This document shows positions 7,392 to 15,081 of a DNA stretch of 64,000 bases, one piece after another. This DNA comes from Prescottella equi. GTDB taxonomy: Bacteria; Actinomycetota; Actinomycetes; Mycobacteriales; Mycobacteriaceae. The position numbers and the translations under genes are program-made. Each line of letters opens with the position of its first letter. The first letter of the stretch is position 1. Under the pieces are notes generated by a model that saw nothing but the letters and a program-made list of their open reading frames with translations, had not been told where the DNA came from and made no database searches. Where the stretch lies: the NCBI RefSeq assembly GCF_002094305.1, contig NZ_LWTX01000004.1, positions 248,001 to 312,000 of the forward strand. The letters run 5' to 3'.

Positions 7392-8942
7392 TCACTGCCC
7401 GCCCTCCACCCGCGTGTTGAGTACGTTGACGCCGCGGAAGAGCGCCGACGGGCAGCCGTGGCTCACCGCCGCGACCTGCCCGGGTTGCGCCTTGCCGCAG
7501 TTGAACGCGCCGCCGAGCCGCCACGTCGACGGGCCGCCGACCGCCTCCATCGACCCCCAGAAGTCGGTGGTGGTGGCCTGATAGGCGACGTCGCGCAGTT
7601 GGCCGTCGAGTCGGCCGTTCCGGATCCGGAAGAACCGCTGGCCGGTGAACTGGAAATTGTAGCGCTGCATGTCGATCGACCAGCTCTTGTCGCCGACGAC
7701 GTAGATCCCGTTCTCGACACGGGAGATCAGGTCGGCGGTGCTCGGGTCGGATCCCGGGTCCGGCTGCAGCGACACGTTCGCCATCCGCTGGATCGGCACG
7801 TGGTGCGCGGAGTCGGCGTACGAGCAACCGTTGGATCGGTCCAGCCCCAACCGCGGCGCGAATACCCGGTCGAGCTGGTAGCCGACGAGCACGCCGTCGC
7901 GCACCAGGTCCCAGCGCTGCGCGGCGACCGCGTCGTCGTCGTATCCGACGCTCGCGAGCCCGTGCCGTTCGGTCCGGTCGGCGGTCACGTGCATCAGCGG
8001 GGTGCCGTACTGCAGGGTGCCCAGCAGGTCCGGGGTTGCGAAAGAGGTTCCCGCGTACGCCGCCTCGTACCCGATGGCGCGGTCGTACTCGGTTGCGTGC
8101 CCGACGGATTCGTGGATGGTCAGCCACAGATTGGTGGGGTCGATGACGAGGTCGGTCGGGCCGGCCTCGACGCTCGGGGCCGCGACCTTCTCCACCAGCA
8201 GGCCGGGGATCTCGGCCAGTTCGGCGTCCCACTCCCACCCCGCACCGGTGAGGTACTCCCAGCCCCGGCCGACCGGCGGCGCGAGTGTGCGCATCGTCTC
8301 GAAGGTTCCGGCATCGGAGTCGACGGATGTGGCCTCGAGTTCCGGATGCAACCGCACGCGTTGCTGGGTGATCGTCGACCCGGCGAGGTCGGCGTAGAAC
8401 GTCTGCTCCTTGACCTGCAGGCAACTCGCGGTGACGTGGTCGACGCCGTCCGCATCCAGCAGACGGCGCGACCAGTCACCGAGTAGCGCCACCTTGTCGG
8501 CCGTCGCCACGGTGAACGGGTCCGTCACGTAGTCCGAGACCCACACCGCGCCCGGGTAGACCGGTTCCGGCGCGAGCTCCACCCGTTCGCGGTTGAGAGC
8601 GCGGAGCGCACGAGCGACCCGGACCGCTTCCGCCGCCACGGCGGCCGCAGTGTCCGACGTCAACTGCGCGTGGGAAGCGAATCCCCACGTGCCGTCCACG
8701 ATCACGCGGACCGCGAAGCCGGTCTCGGTGCCGTCCTCGACCGCCTGTACCCGCCCGTCCCGCAGGCGCAGCGACTGCGTGACGGTGCGGTGCACCCGAA
8801 GATCCGCGTGCTCCGCTCCGGCTGCTCGAGCCACTGCGAGCGCTGCGTCGGCGAGGGCGCGCAGGGGGAGCGCGGTGAATTCGTCGTCGACCGCGTGCGG
8901 GGCGCGGTCCGAGTGGCGGGCACCGCCATGCGTCACGATCAC
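7392..8942 (-). CDS. tldD: TldD, catalytic zinc subunit of the TldD-TldE metalloprotease
   Basis: A 516-residue TldD homologue. The zinc-binding H-E-S-V-G-H (HExxxH) is at residues 277-282, followed by A-T-E-Y-D-R-A and a Gly-rich C-terminal half. The N-terminal domain carries the typical A-D-L-R-V-H-R-T-V-T-Q-S-L-R-L-R-D-G-R-V-Q motif. It is the active partner of the adjacent tldE and opens the minus-strand operon tldD-tldE-ychJ-LLM-LMF. Length and domain order fit the family. The start is the most upstream plausible codon; V-T-H-G-G-A-R-H-S-D-R is a variable leader, so the true start could be some codons downstream. Confidence 0.92.
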   Translation of the reverse strand: MIVTHGGARHSDRAPHAVDDEFTALPLRALADAALAVARAAGAEHADLRVHRTVTQSLRLRDGRVQAVEDGTETGFAVRVIVDGTWGFASHAQLTSDTAAAVAAEAVRVARALRALNRERVELAPEPVYPGAVWVSDYVTDPFTVATADKVALLGDWSRRLLDADGVDHVTASCLQVKEQTFYADLAGSTITQQRVRLHPELEATSVDSDAGTFETMRTLAPPVGRGWEYLTGAGWEWDAELAEIPGLLVEKVAAPSVEAGPTDLVIDPTNLWLTIHESVGHATEYDRAIGYEAAYAGTSFATPDLLGTLQYGTPLMHVTADRTERHGLASVGYDDDAVAAQRWDLVRDGVLVGYQLDRVFAPRLGLDRSNGCSYADSAHHVPIQRMANVSLQPDPGSDPSTADLISRVENGIYVVGDKSWSIDMQRYNFQFTGQRFFRIRNGRLDGQLRDVAYQATTTDFWGSMEAVGGPSTWRLGGAFNCGKAQPGQVAAVSHGCPSALFRGVNVLNTRVEGGQ

Positions 8943-9009
8943 CGGGTCAGTCTAGAGCGCGGCAGCGCGACGAAGGTCCGCCCCGGCACCCTCGCCGCGC
9001 CTGGGTCGA

Positions 9010-10530
9010 CTAGCCCCCGGACCGGACGATGCACGGCATCGCATACCCGCCGTCGATCAGCCCCGCGGTGGGCCCGTAGAACCGGGCCGCCAACTGGAAT
9101 CCGTCCGACGGTGCGGTCGGCAGCCAGTTGCGGGCCTGCTCGGGATCGGTGGGCCTCTCCGGCTGCAGATAGAACGTGAGCTTGCCGTCGACCACGGCGT
9201 AGTCGCCGGCCTTCAGCAGTTCACTGGTCGCGCTGTACCGGTTCACCGGGTTGTCGATGAAGTAGCCGGCCGAGTCGTACACCGGCAACTCCCAGAACTC
9301 GGTGGTCGGCGGCAGATCGTTCACGTCGAAGGTGAGCGTGTAGTCGTACTTGCCCTCGAGCGGACGGCCCTCGCTGTCGTCGAAGATGTAGGCGATCGTG
9401 TGCGACTCGTACGGGACGGGGGTGCCCCAGGCGACGTCGTCGGCGCCGGCCTTGGCGACGTAGTCGAGGTCGTCGAAGAACAGGCTCGACTGCAGGCGCC
9501 AACCGTTCATGTCGACCTGCGAGGACTCGAAGGCGTCCTTGGCCTCGCGGCGGGCACGGGTGAAACCATCCTCGATGGCGGCCTTCTGCTCGGCCGAAAC
9601 CTCCTCGGGCTCGAAGATGGTGCCTTCGCGCAGCCCCAACTTCGCGAGCCGGTCGAGCGTGTCGGTCTCCTTGACCGAGTCGGTGCGCCTGGTCAGCGAC
9701 GGATCGTTGATCGACAGGCTCAGCAGTTGCAGGTAGTCGATGGGAGTCATCGACTTGCCGATGGCGGAGATCTGATCCATCCGCGGGAAGGTTCGGTAGT
9801 CGCCCTTGACGACCGGCTGCTGGTCGAGCGGGGGAACCTTGCCGCCGTTCGCCTCCCACTGCGCGAGCGGCGCGGCGAGCACCCCGGTCACCGTCTGCCG
9901 GGCGGCGGCCATGTCCTGTTCGTCGCGGGTCGTCACCGCCACCCGGACCGCCAGCGTGAACGAGTTCGACGACGCGCGGATGATCTCGGTGCCGCGGAAA
10001 CCGCTGGGCAGCTTCCCTTTCCAGTCGGGTCCGACGATCAGGTACCGCTGCGGCGCATTTCCGGTGAACTGTGAGCCGGCCTTGAAGAAACATTCGACGT
10101 TCTGGTCGGTGGCCTGCACGCTCCAGTACCGGCCGTCCGTGACCGCCGGGGTCTCGACCACGATCGGGTCGTCGGAGATGTCGAAGGCGCCGCCGGAGTA
10201 CAGCGTCGATGCGTTCACCGTGGTGGCGTAGCGGGTCTTCGCGTCGAACAGGTTCAACTGTGGCTGGACCCGGTTGATACCGCGGTATGCCGGTTGCCCC
10301 TCGAGTTCGGTGAAGACGTGCCGCAGTTCGTAGTAGCCGGCGATGTTGAGGCCCCAGTAGAAGGCTTCCTCGGACAGGTCGGCGATCTGCTCGGTGGACA
10401 GCGCGGGGTCGATCAGGGCGTGCTCGGTCGACTGCGCGGCGGACGGTCCACCGCACGCAGTGATCAGCAGCAGTGCCGAGGCGCCGGCAGCGGCGAGAGC
10501 CGTCGAACGGGAGTGGGGGCGAAGCTTCAT
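9010..10530 (-). CDS. DUF1254/DUF1214-type lipoprotein
   Basis: A 506-residue exported lipoprotein. The signal peptide M-K-L-R-P-H-S-R-S-T is followed by a hydrophobic core and the lipobox L-I-T-A-C, with Cys as the lipidated residue. The mature part has an N-terminal DUF1254-like region (Y-W-G-L-N, G-I-N-R-V-Q-P-Q-L-N-L-F-D, D-D-P-I-V-V-E-T-P) and a C-terminal DUF1214-like region (D-Y-T-L-T-F, F-W-E-L-P-V-Y-D, N-W-L-P-T-A-P). The biochemical activity of the family is unknown. The ATG at 10530 is chosen over a GTG five codons upstream because AGAGGA lies six bases before it. A 20-bp operator-like site 19 bases upstream is shared with the neighbouring TetR gene, which implies repression by that regulator. 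Confidence 0.8.
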   Translation of the reverse strand: MKLRPHSRSTALAAAGASALLLITACGGPSAAQSTEHALIDPALSTEQIADLSEEAFYWGLNIAGYYELRHVFTELEGQPAYRGINRVQPQLNLFDAKTRYATTVNASTLYSGGAFDISDDPIVVETPAVTDGRYWSVQATDQNVECFFKAGSQFTGNAPQRYLIVGPDWKGKLPSGFRGTEIIRASSNSFTLAVRVAVTTRDEQDMAAARQTVTGVLAAPLAQWEANGGKVPPLDQQPVVKGDYRTFPRMDQISAIGKSMTPIDYLQLLSLSINDPSLTRRTDSVKETDTLDRLAKLGLREGTIFEPEEVSAEQKAAIEDGFTRARREAKDAFESSQVDMNGWRLQSSLFFDDLDYVAKAGADDVAWGTPVPYESHTIAYIFDDSEGRPLEGKYDYTLTFDVNDLPPTTEFWELPVYDSAGYFIDNPVNRYSATSELLKAGDYAVVDGKLTFYLQPERPTDPEQARNWLPTAPSDGFQLAARFYGPTAGLIDGGYAMPCIVRSGG

Positions 10531-10548
10531 CGAAAATCCTCTCACGGT

Positions 10549-10568
10549 GTAAGACAGAGTGACTTAAC
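10549..10568. promoter_or_regulatory. Operator-like site 1 (probable TetR target) upstream of the DUF1254 lipoprotein
   Basis: The site reads GTAAGACAGAGTGACTTAAC on the plus strand. Its reverse complement matches the site at 11311-11330 in 17 of 20 positions. Each copy is an imperfect inverted repeat (GTTAAGTCA against GTAAGACA). It sits 19 bases upstream of the lipoprotein start, where a bound repressor would block transcription. That the TetR protein encoded next door binds here is an inference from position and repetition. Confidence 0.65.
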
Positions 10569-10638
10569 TTGCGGGCAGCGGGAGACCGCACGCGGGGGCG
10601 CGGTCGAAAGACGGGGGAGAAGGGGTAGGCCGACCGGG

Positions 10639-11274
10639 TCAGGGCGCCCGCAGGTAGGCGGCGGCTCCCGCGACGAGGGTGTCCACCGCGACCGTGGCCT
10701 GGGCGCCGGTGATCTGACGATGTTCGAGACGTCGTTCCACGTCGGCGAGAACAGCGGTCACCAACCGCTTGAACTGCTGGATTCGTTCCATCCGGTACGA
10801 CTCGTCGAGGTCGCCGAGTCGTACGAGCAGCTCGGCGGTGATGGCCTTGACGCCACTGTTGTGCCGGTCGTCGAACGGTTCGAAGTCGCCGGCGCCCTCG
10901 CCGAGGTAGCGGTGCACGAAGCGGGCGTACGAGCTGCCTCCGCCGGTCTCGACGACCGCGTCACCCAGCGGCCGGATGTACGCCTCGACCAGATCTTCGA
11001 AGGTGTGCTCGTCGCGGGCGGCGAGCATCTCGAGGCGGCGTCGGTTCAGCGGGACGAGACGGAAGTCGTACAGCGCCTGGATGAGTGCCGCCTTCGTCTT
11101 GAAGTGGTACTGGACCGCCGAATGGTTGCGCTGCTGCGCGCCCGCGCCGATCTCGCGCAGCGACACGTTCGCGACACCTCGCTCCGCGAAGAGGCGTTCG
11201 GCCGCGACGAGCAGCCTGCGCTGGACGTCGGACAGGACCGACTCGACGTCCGTGCCGGATGCCGTCGACGTCAT
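10639..11274 (-). CDS. TetR-family transcriptional regulator
   Basis: A 211-residue TetR regulator. The N-terminal helix-turn-helix spans roughly residues 15-60: R-R-L-L-V-A-A-E-R-L-F-A-E-R-G, then V-S-L-R-E-I, then H-F-K-T-K-A-A-L-I-Q-A-L. The remainder is a helical ligand-binding domain with no recognisable ligand. A GTG two codons upstream is possible, but GAGAGGA lies directly against that GTG and six bases from the ATG at 11274, so the ATG is preferred. Matching 20-bp sites precede this gene and the adjacent lipoprotein gene, which points to self-regulation and control of the neighbour. The ligand might be a lipid or a hydrophobic compound, but this is only a guess. Confidence 0.88.
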   Translation of the reverse strand: MTSTASGTDVESVLSDVQRRLLVAAERLFAERGVANVSLREIGAGAQQRNHSAVQYHFKTKAALIQALYDFRLVPLNRRRLEMLAARDEHTFEDLVEAYIRPLGDAVVETGGGSSYARFVHRYLGEGAGDFEPFDDRHNSGVKAITAELLVRLGDLDESYRMERIQQFKRLVTAVLADVERRLEHRQITGAQATVAVDTLVAGAAAYLRAP

Positions 11275-11310
11275 GCCCACTCCTCTCGGGTCCGACGCCC
11301 CTGCGGCGCG

Positions 11311-11330
11311 GTTAAGTCACCTTGTCTCAC
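11311..11330. promoter_or_regulatory. Operator-like site 2 (probable autoregulatory TetR target)
   Basis: The site reads GTTAAGTCACCTTGTCTCAC. It is the counterpart, in opposite orientation, of the site at 10549-10568 (17 of 20 identical) and lies 36 bases upstream of the TetR start codon. The DUF1254 lipoprotein and regulator genes run in the same direction, so each has its own copy, as expected for two separately repressed promoters. It also lies 78 bases upstream of the divergent lipoprotein at 11409, which it could influence too. Confidence 0.62.
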
Positions 11331-11408
11331 CGATGCGGCGCTTCCCAGGGAGGCTCCCACTGAGAGGGATGCCGGGCATGCCCGAATCGTTCGGTTACGT
11401 TGGGATAC

Positions 11409-12041
11409 ATGGTGGGGAGGCGGAAACACGCTCGACGGATGCTCGCCGCGACCGTGGCGGTCCTGGTGCCGGCGGCCCTGGTTTCCACGGGGTGCTCGAG
11501 CAGCGACGACGGCGAACGCACTTCGTCCGAGGCGGGATTCACTCGGCAGGAGGGCGGTAGGGCGCTCGACCTGCCGGATCCGGACACGGCCACGGCCAGT
11601 CGGCTGGAACTCGGGATCTCGTGGACGGGCGGCGCGGTTCTGCCCGCCGAGGGTGCCACGACGTGCCGTCACGTCACGTACTCGCGGGGCAGCGAAGAGT
11701 ACTGGGAGTACGAGGTGGAGTCGAGCGACTTCGCCGACTACGACGGCGGGGGAGAGTTACCGGGACGGGACTTCGCGGTGCGCGCGGCCCTGGGGATCCG
11801 ATCCGCGGAGGCCGATCGAACGGACGCGGTCGACATCGTGTTCTCGGGTCCCGGTGGCAGTCACCACCGCCTCGGCGGTACCCGGGAGGACGGACTCTCG
11901 CTTGCGGTGAGCGCCGACCACATGACGCTCACCTTCATGATCAACAGCCTGGCGACGAGCATCGACCGCGAGCCGCGGTGGACGGCGGCCGCGGGAACGA
12001 TCCGCTGCGACGAGGTGGAGGAAGTGACGTCGGGCACCTGA
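11409..12041 (+). CDS. Lipoprotein, function unknown
   Basis: A 210-residue lipoprotein. The signal peptide runs through R-R-K-H-A-R-R, a hydrophobic core and the lipobox L-V-S-T-G-C, so the mature protein starts at Cys about residue 29. The mature part has a C-R-H motif and a late C-D-E-V that could pair as a disulfide. I recognise no enzyme motif. It resembles small mycobacterial-type lipoprotein antigens in size and layout only. The ATG at 11409 is preferred to a TTG three codons upstream. The gene is divergent from the TetR regulator and ends at the terminator at 12061-12099. Confidence 0.7.
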   Translation: MVGRRKHARRMLAATVAVLVPAALVSTGCSSSDDGERTSSEAGFTRQEGGRALDLPDPDTATASRLELGISWTGGAVLPAEGATTCRHVTYSRGSEEYWEYEVESSDFADYDGGGELPGRDFAVRAALGIRSAEADRTDAVDIVFSGPGGSHHRLGGTREDGLSLAVSADHMTLTFMINSLATSIDREPRWTAAAGTIRCDEVEEVTSGT

Positions 12042-12060
12042 GTCGGTGCGGCCGAAACGA

Positions 12061-12099
12061 GAAGTCCCCCGCCGAATCACCGATTCGACGGGGGACTTC
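12061..12099. terminator. Bidirectional rho-independent-type hairpin
   Basis: GAAGTCCCCCGCCGAATC (12061-12078) and GATTCGACGGGGGACTTC (12082-12099) pair over 18 bases with one mismatch and a 3-base loop. The hairpin lies between two convergent genes (ends at 12041 and 12112), so it can end both transcripts. There is no long U-run, as is usual in high-GC actinobacteria. Confidence 0.85.
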
Positions 12100-12111
12100 G
12101 ACTCCGAGACG

Positions 12112-12762
12112 CTACGCGGTGAACTGCCCCACCGTGCCGAGCGCGGTGCAGGTGACGCCGGACTCGTACCCCACCTGCCCGAACATCGCGGCCAGCACGT
12201 TGCCCTCACCGGTCTCGACGGTCTTCGACAACGTCGGCACGTTCGCGATCGAGTCGTCGAGCGGTACCACGCCGCCCTTGAGGGTCGTCGTGTTGAACCA
12301 CGCGACCTGCAGATCCGACTTCTTCGGGATCCCGAGATGCGCCGGCAGTGCCTGGAAACGCAGCTGGCCGCGTTCGACCCACGGGGGCAGGGGGAAGTTC
12401 GGCCCGGACTGCGCGCTCGCCACCGTCACCGTCATCGGATTGTCGGCGACACCGCAACCGAACGTCGGGGCGGGGAACAGGAAGTCCTTCGCGGTGGTGG
12501 TGCCCACCTCCTGGCCCGTCACTCCCTCGATGACCTCGGTGACGCCGGGCGTGGCGAGCAGCCCTCCCAACAGATCCTGGGGTAGCGGGACGTTCTTGGT
12601 CAGGTCGCCGAGGAGCGTCTGCAGCGACGGCGGCGCGGCCGGTGCAGGCGCGGCATTCGCCACGCCCGAGAACACGACGGCTCCCGCGGCGGCGGCCGCA
12701 ACGGTGGCGGTGACACGGACGGCCAGACGGCGTGCGGCGGTGCGCCCGAAGCGTCGTGACAT
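12112..12762 (-). CDS. Exported protein, unknown (Mycobacteriales type)
   Basis: A 216-residue secreted protein. An Arg-rich N-terminus (M-S-R-R-F-G-R-T-A-A-R-R) precedes a long Ala-rich hydrophobic segment and a probable signal-peptidase site at A-N-A-A around residue 37. The mature part has a Pro/Leu-rich linker, two cysteines (F-G-C-G and V-T-C-T-A) that probably form a disulfide, and a beta-like core (M-T-V-T-V-A-S-A-Q-S-G-P-N-F-P-L-P-P-W-V). I do not recognise a family with known function. It lacks the motifs of MspA porins, which I considered because of size and localisation. Convergent with the lipoprotein at 11409. Confidence 0.7.
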   Translation of the reverse strand: MSRRFGRTAARRLAVRVTATVAAAAAGAVVFSGVANAAPAPAAPPSLQTLLGDLTKNVPLPQDLLGGLLATPGVTEVIEGVTGQEVGTTTAKDFLFPAPTFGCGVADNPMTVTVASAQSGPNFPLPPWVERGQLRFQALPAHLGIPKKSDLQVAWFNTTTLKGGVVPLDDSIANVPTLSKTVETGEGNVLAAMFGQVGYESGVTCTALGTVGQFTA

Positions 12763-12975
12763 GTGAACTCCTCCCTGAGTGACCAGCCCTCCCAGCCGAT
12801 CTGTCCTGGTACTGCACCACGCCGGAAGTCTCTACGTCAACTTTAGGGTTAGACCGTTACCGCATCGACTCCGATGCCGGCGAGCGGACGTGGGAGCATT
12901 TTCGGGTCGCCGATCGTTGAGCAGACAGAGCATTCCGCCGCCCCCGGCGGTCCGCGCCACCGAAAGGATCAACCG

Positions 12976-13467
12976 ATGATCGCCGCACTGTTCGTTCTCT
13001 ACGTCGTCGTGGAGGTCGGTGTGCTGATCTGGGTGGGCAGCACGATCGGCGTCCTGTGGACCGTGCTGCTGCTCATCGCCGGATCCGCTGTCGGCATGGT
13101 GCTGGTGAAGTCGCAGTGGCGCGCCGTCATGGCCGGCTTCCGCCGAGCCACCCGAGGGGAGACGTCGCCGACCGGAGCGGTCGCCGACGGCGCGATGGTT
13201 GCGGCCGGCTCCGTGTTGATGTTCGTGCCGGGGCTGGTGACCTCAGTGTTGGGGCTGCTCATGCTGCTGCCGCCCACCCGATGGGCGCTGCGCCCGGTCG
13301 CGGTCCTGCTCGCCGGCAAGCGCGCCAACGTGACCTTGGCAGGCGTCGAGTTCGCATCCCGCACGGCAGGTGCACGGCGTGGAACCGTCATCGACGGCGA
13401 AGTCGTGGACGTGGACCCGGACTTCGGCTCCGACACCCCGACCCAGGGACCCCGCGCCCTGCCGTAG
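12976..13467 (+). CDS. fxsA: FxsA-family membrane protein
   Basis: A 163-residue FxsA-type inner-membrane protein. Two hydrophobic segments at the N-terminus (about 1-22 and 25-45) are followed by S-Q-W-R-A-V-M-A-G-F-R-R. A third hydrophobic block then carries the conserved G-S-V-L-M-F-V-P-G-L-V-T-S-V-L-G-L-L-M-L-L-P-P-T-R. In E. coli FxsA modulates exclusion of phage T7. The start at 12976 has AAAGGA seven bases upstream. It heads a probable operon fxsA-amidohydrolase-lnt (12-base gap, then an 11-base overlap), matching the order seen around Rv2051c-Rv2053c in mycobacteria. Confidence 0.88.
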   Translation: MIAALFVLYVVVEVGVLIWVGSTIGVLWTVLLLIAGSAVGMVLVKSQWRAVMAGFRRATRGETSPTGAVADGAMVAAGSVLMFVPGLVTSVLGLLMLLPPTRWALRPVAVLLAGKRANVTLAGVEFASRTAGARRGTVIDGEVVDVDPDFGSDTPTQGPRALP

Positions 13468-13479
13468 CAGGCAGACTGG

Positions 13480-15081
13480 ATGCTCGTGAGTACCCAACTG
13501 TTGGTCGGCGGCCGCATCTACAGTCCCAGTGCCCCCGACGCCACCGCGATGGCCGTCACCGACGGCACGGTCGTCTGGACCGGCGAGGACCGTCCGGGCC
13601 GTGCCCTGCACCCGGACGCCGAGGTGATCGACCTCGACGGCGCGTTCGTCACTCCCGGCTTCGTCGACACCCACGTCCACGTCACCGCGCTCGGCCTGCA
13701 GTTGACGGGCCTCGACCTCGGGGGAGCCCGCAACCGGTCCGAATGCCTGGAGCTGCTGCGGCGCTTCGCGAGCGAGCACGACGACGCGGTCGTCTGGGGC
13801 CAGGGCTGGGACGACAGCACGTGGCCCGACACCGCCCCGACCACTGCAGATCTGGACGCCGCCGCACCCGGCCGGGCGGTGTACCTCAGCCGCGTCGACG
13901 CGCATTCCGCGCTGTGCTCGACGCCGTTGCGTGCCGCGACGCCGGACCTGACCGCGGCCACCGGGTTCACGCCGGACGGTGCGCTCTCCGCCGACGCCCA
14001 CCACCTGGTCCGCGACCGGGCCCGGGCGCTGTTGACCGAGACGCAGCGCGCGAGCGCCCGCCGTGCGGCCCTCGACCACTGTGCGGCCCGGGGCGTCGTC
14101 GCCGTCCACGAGTGCGGCGGTCCCGCGATCGGCGGCCTCACCGACTTCCGCGAACTGCTCGCGCTCACGCACGGGGTCGAGGTCCGCGGCTACTGGGGTG
14201 AGGCGGTCACCACTGCGGAGGAGGCCACCGAGCTTCTGGCCCACACCGGCGCGCACGCCCTCGGCGGCGACCTGTTCGTCGACGGCGCGCTCGGGTCCCA
14301 CACGGCCGCACTGGTCGAGCCGTACCACGATTGCGCCGGCCGTCACGGGAACCGCTACCTCGACGTCGACGCGGTGGCGGCGCACGTGCGCGCCTGCACC
14401 CTTGCCGGGATCCAGGCGGGCTTCCACGTGATCGGCGACGCCGCGATCCGCACCGCCGTCGCGGCGTTCGAGACCGTCGCGAACGAACTGGGCGGACCTG
14501 CCGTCGCCGCGCGCGGCCACCGGCTCGAGCATCTCGAGATGGTGACCCCCGAGCAGGCCGCCCTGCTCGGCAGCTGGGGCGTGATCGCCAGCATGCAACC
14601 CGTGTTCGACGCCCTGTGGGGCGGCACCGAGGGCATGTACGCGCAGCGCCTCGGCGCCGAGCGGGCCGCGCGCATGAACGCGTTCGCCCCCATCGCGTCG
14701 ACGGGCATGTCGCTGGCCTTCGGCTCCGACGCGCCGGTGACTCCCGCTGAACCGTGGGCGATGCTCCGCGCCGCCGTCAACCACCGCACTCCGGGCAGCG
14801 GGGTGTCGCCGCGCGCGGCGTTTTCCGCGGCGACGCGCGGCGCGTGGCGGGCGGGCGGTGTCCGCGACGGTATGGCGGGCACCCTGAACCCGGGGGCTCC
14901 CGCGTCCTACGTGGTGTGGGACGCCGACGAACTGGTCGTGTCCGCTCCCCAGGACTCCGTCCAGCGCTGGTCGACGGATCCCCGCTCCCGGGTGCCGGCG
15001 CTGCCTCGCCTCGAGGACGACGCCCCGGTGCCGGTGTGCCTGCGTTCGGTGCATCGCGGAGTCACCGTCCATGAAGCGTGA
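13480..15081 (+). CDS. Amidohydrolase family protein (YtcJ-like)
   Basis: A 533-residue metal-dependent hydrolase of the YtcJ-like branch of the amidohydrolase superfamily. The metal-binding D-T-H-V-H is at residues 64-68 after P-G-F-V. Further blocks are W-G-Q-G-W-D-D, H-V-I-G-D-A-A-I-R, H-R-L-E-H-L-E-M-V and the late F-G-S-D-A-P-V-T catalytic Asp region. It probably cleaves C-N or C-O bonds in a small molecule that cannot be specified. It overlaps the start of lnt by 11 bases, which suggests translational coupling. Confidence 0.88.
   Translation: MLVSTQLLVGGRIYSPSAPDATAMAVTDGTVVWTGEDRPGRALHPDAEVIDLDGAFVTPGFVDTHVHVTALGLQLTGLDLGGARNRSECLELLRRFASEHDDAVVWGQGWDDSTWPDTAPTTADLDAAAPGRAVYLSRVDAHSALCSTPLRAATPDLTAATGFTPDGALSADAHHLVRDRARALLTETQRASARRAALDHCAARGVVAVHECGGPAIGGLTDFRELLALTHGVEVRGYWGEAVTTAEEATELLAHTGAHALGGDLFVDGALGSHTAALVEPYHDCAGRHGNRYLDVDAVAAHVRACTLAGIQAGFHVIGDAAIRTAVAAFETVANELGGPAVAARGHRLEHLEMVTPEQAALLGSWGVIASMQPVFDALWGGTEGMYAQRLGAERAARMNAFAPIASTGMSLAFGSDAPVTPAEPWAMLRAAVNHRTPGSGVSPRAAFSAATRGAWRAGGVRDGMAGTLNPGAPASYVVWDADELVVSAPQDSVQRWSTDPRSRVPALPRLEDDAPVPVCLRSVHRGVTVHEA

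Noticed and set aside
12112-12762. MspA-type porin
   Set aside because: The size and signal peptide fit loosely, but the MspA core motifs are not visible and the protein has a Cys pair and a Pro/Leu-rich linker.
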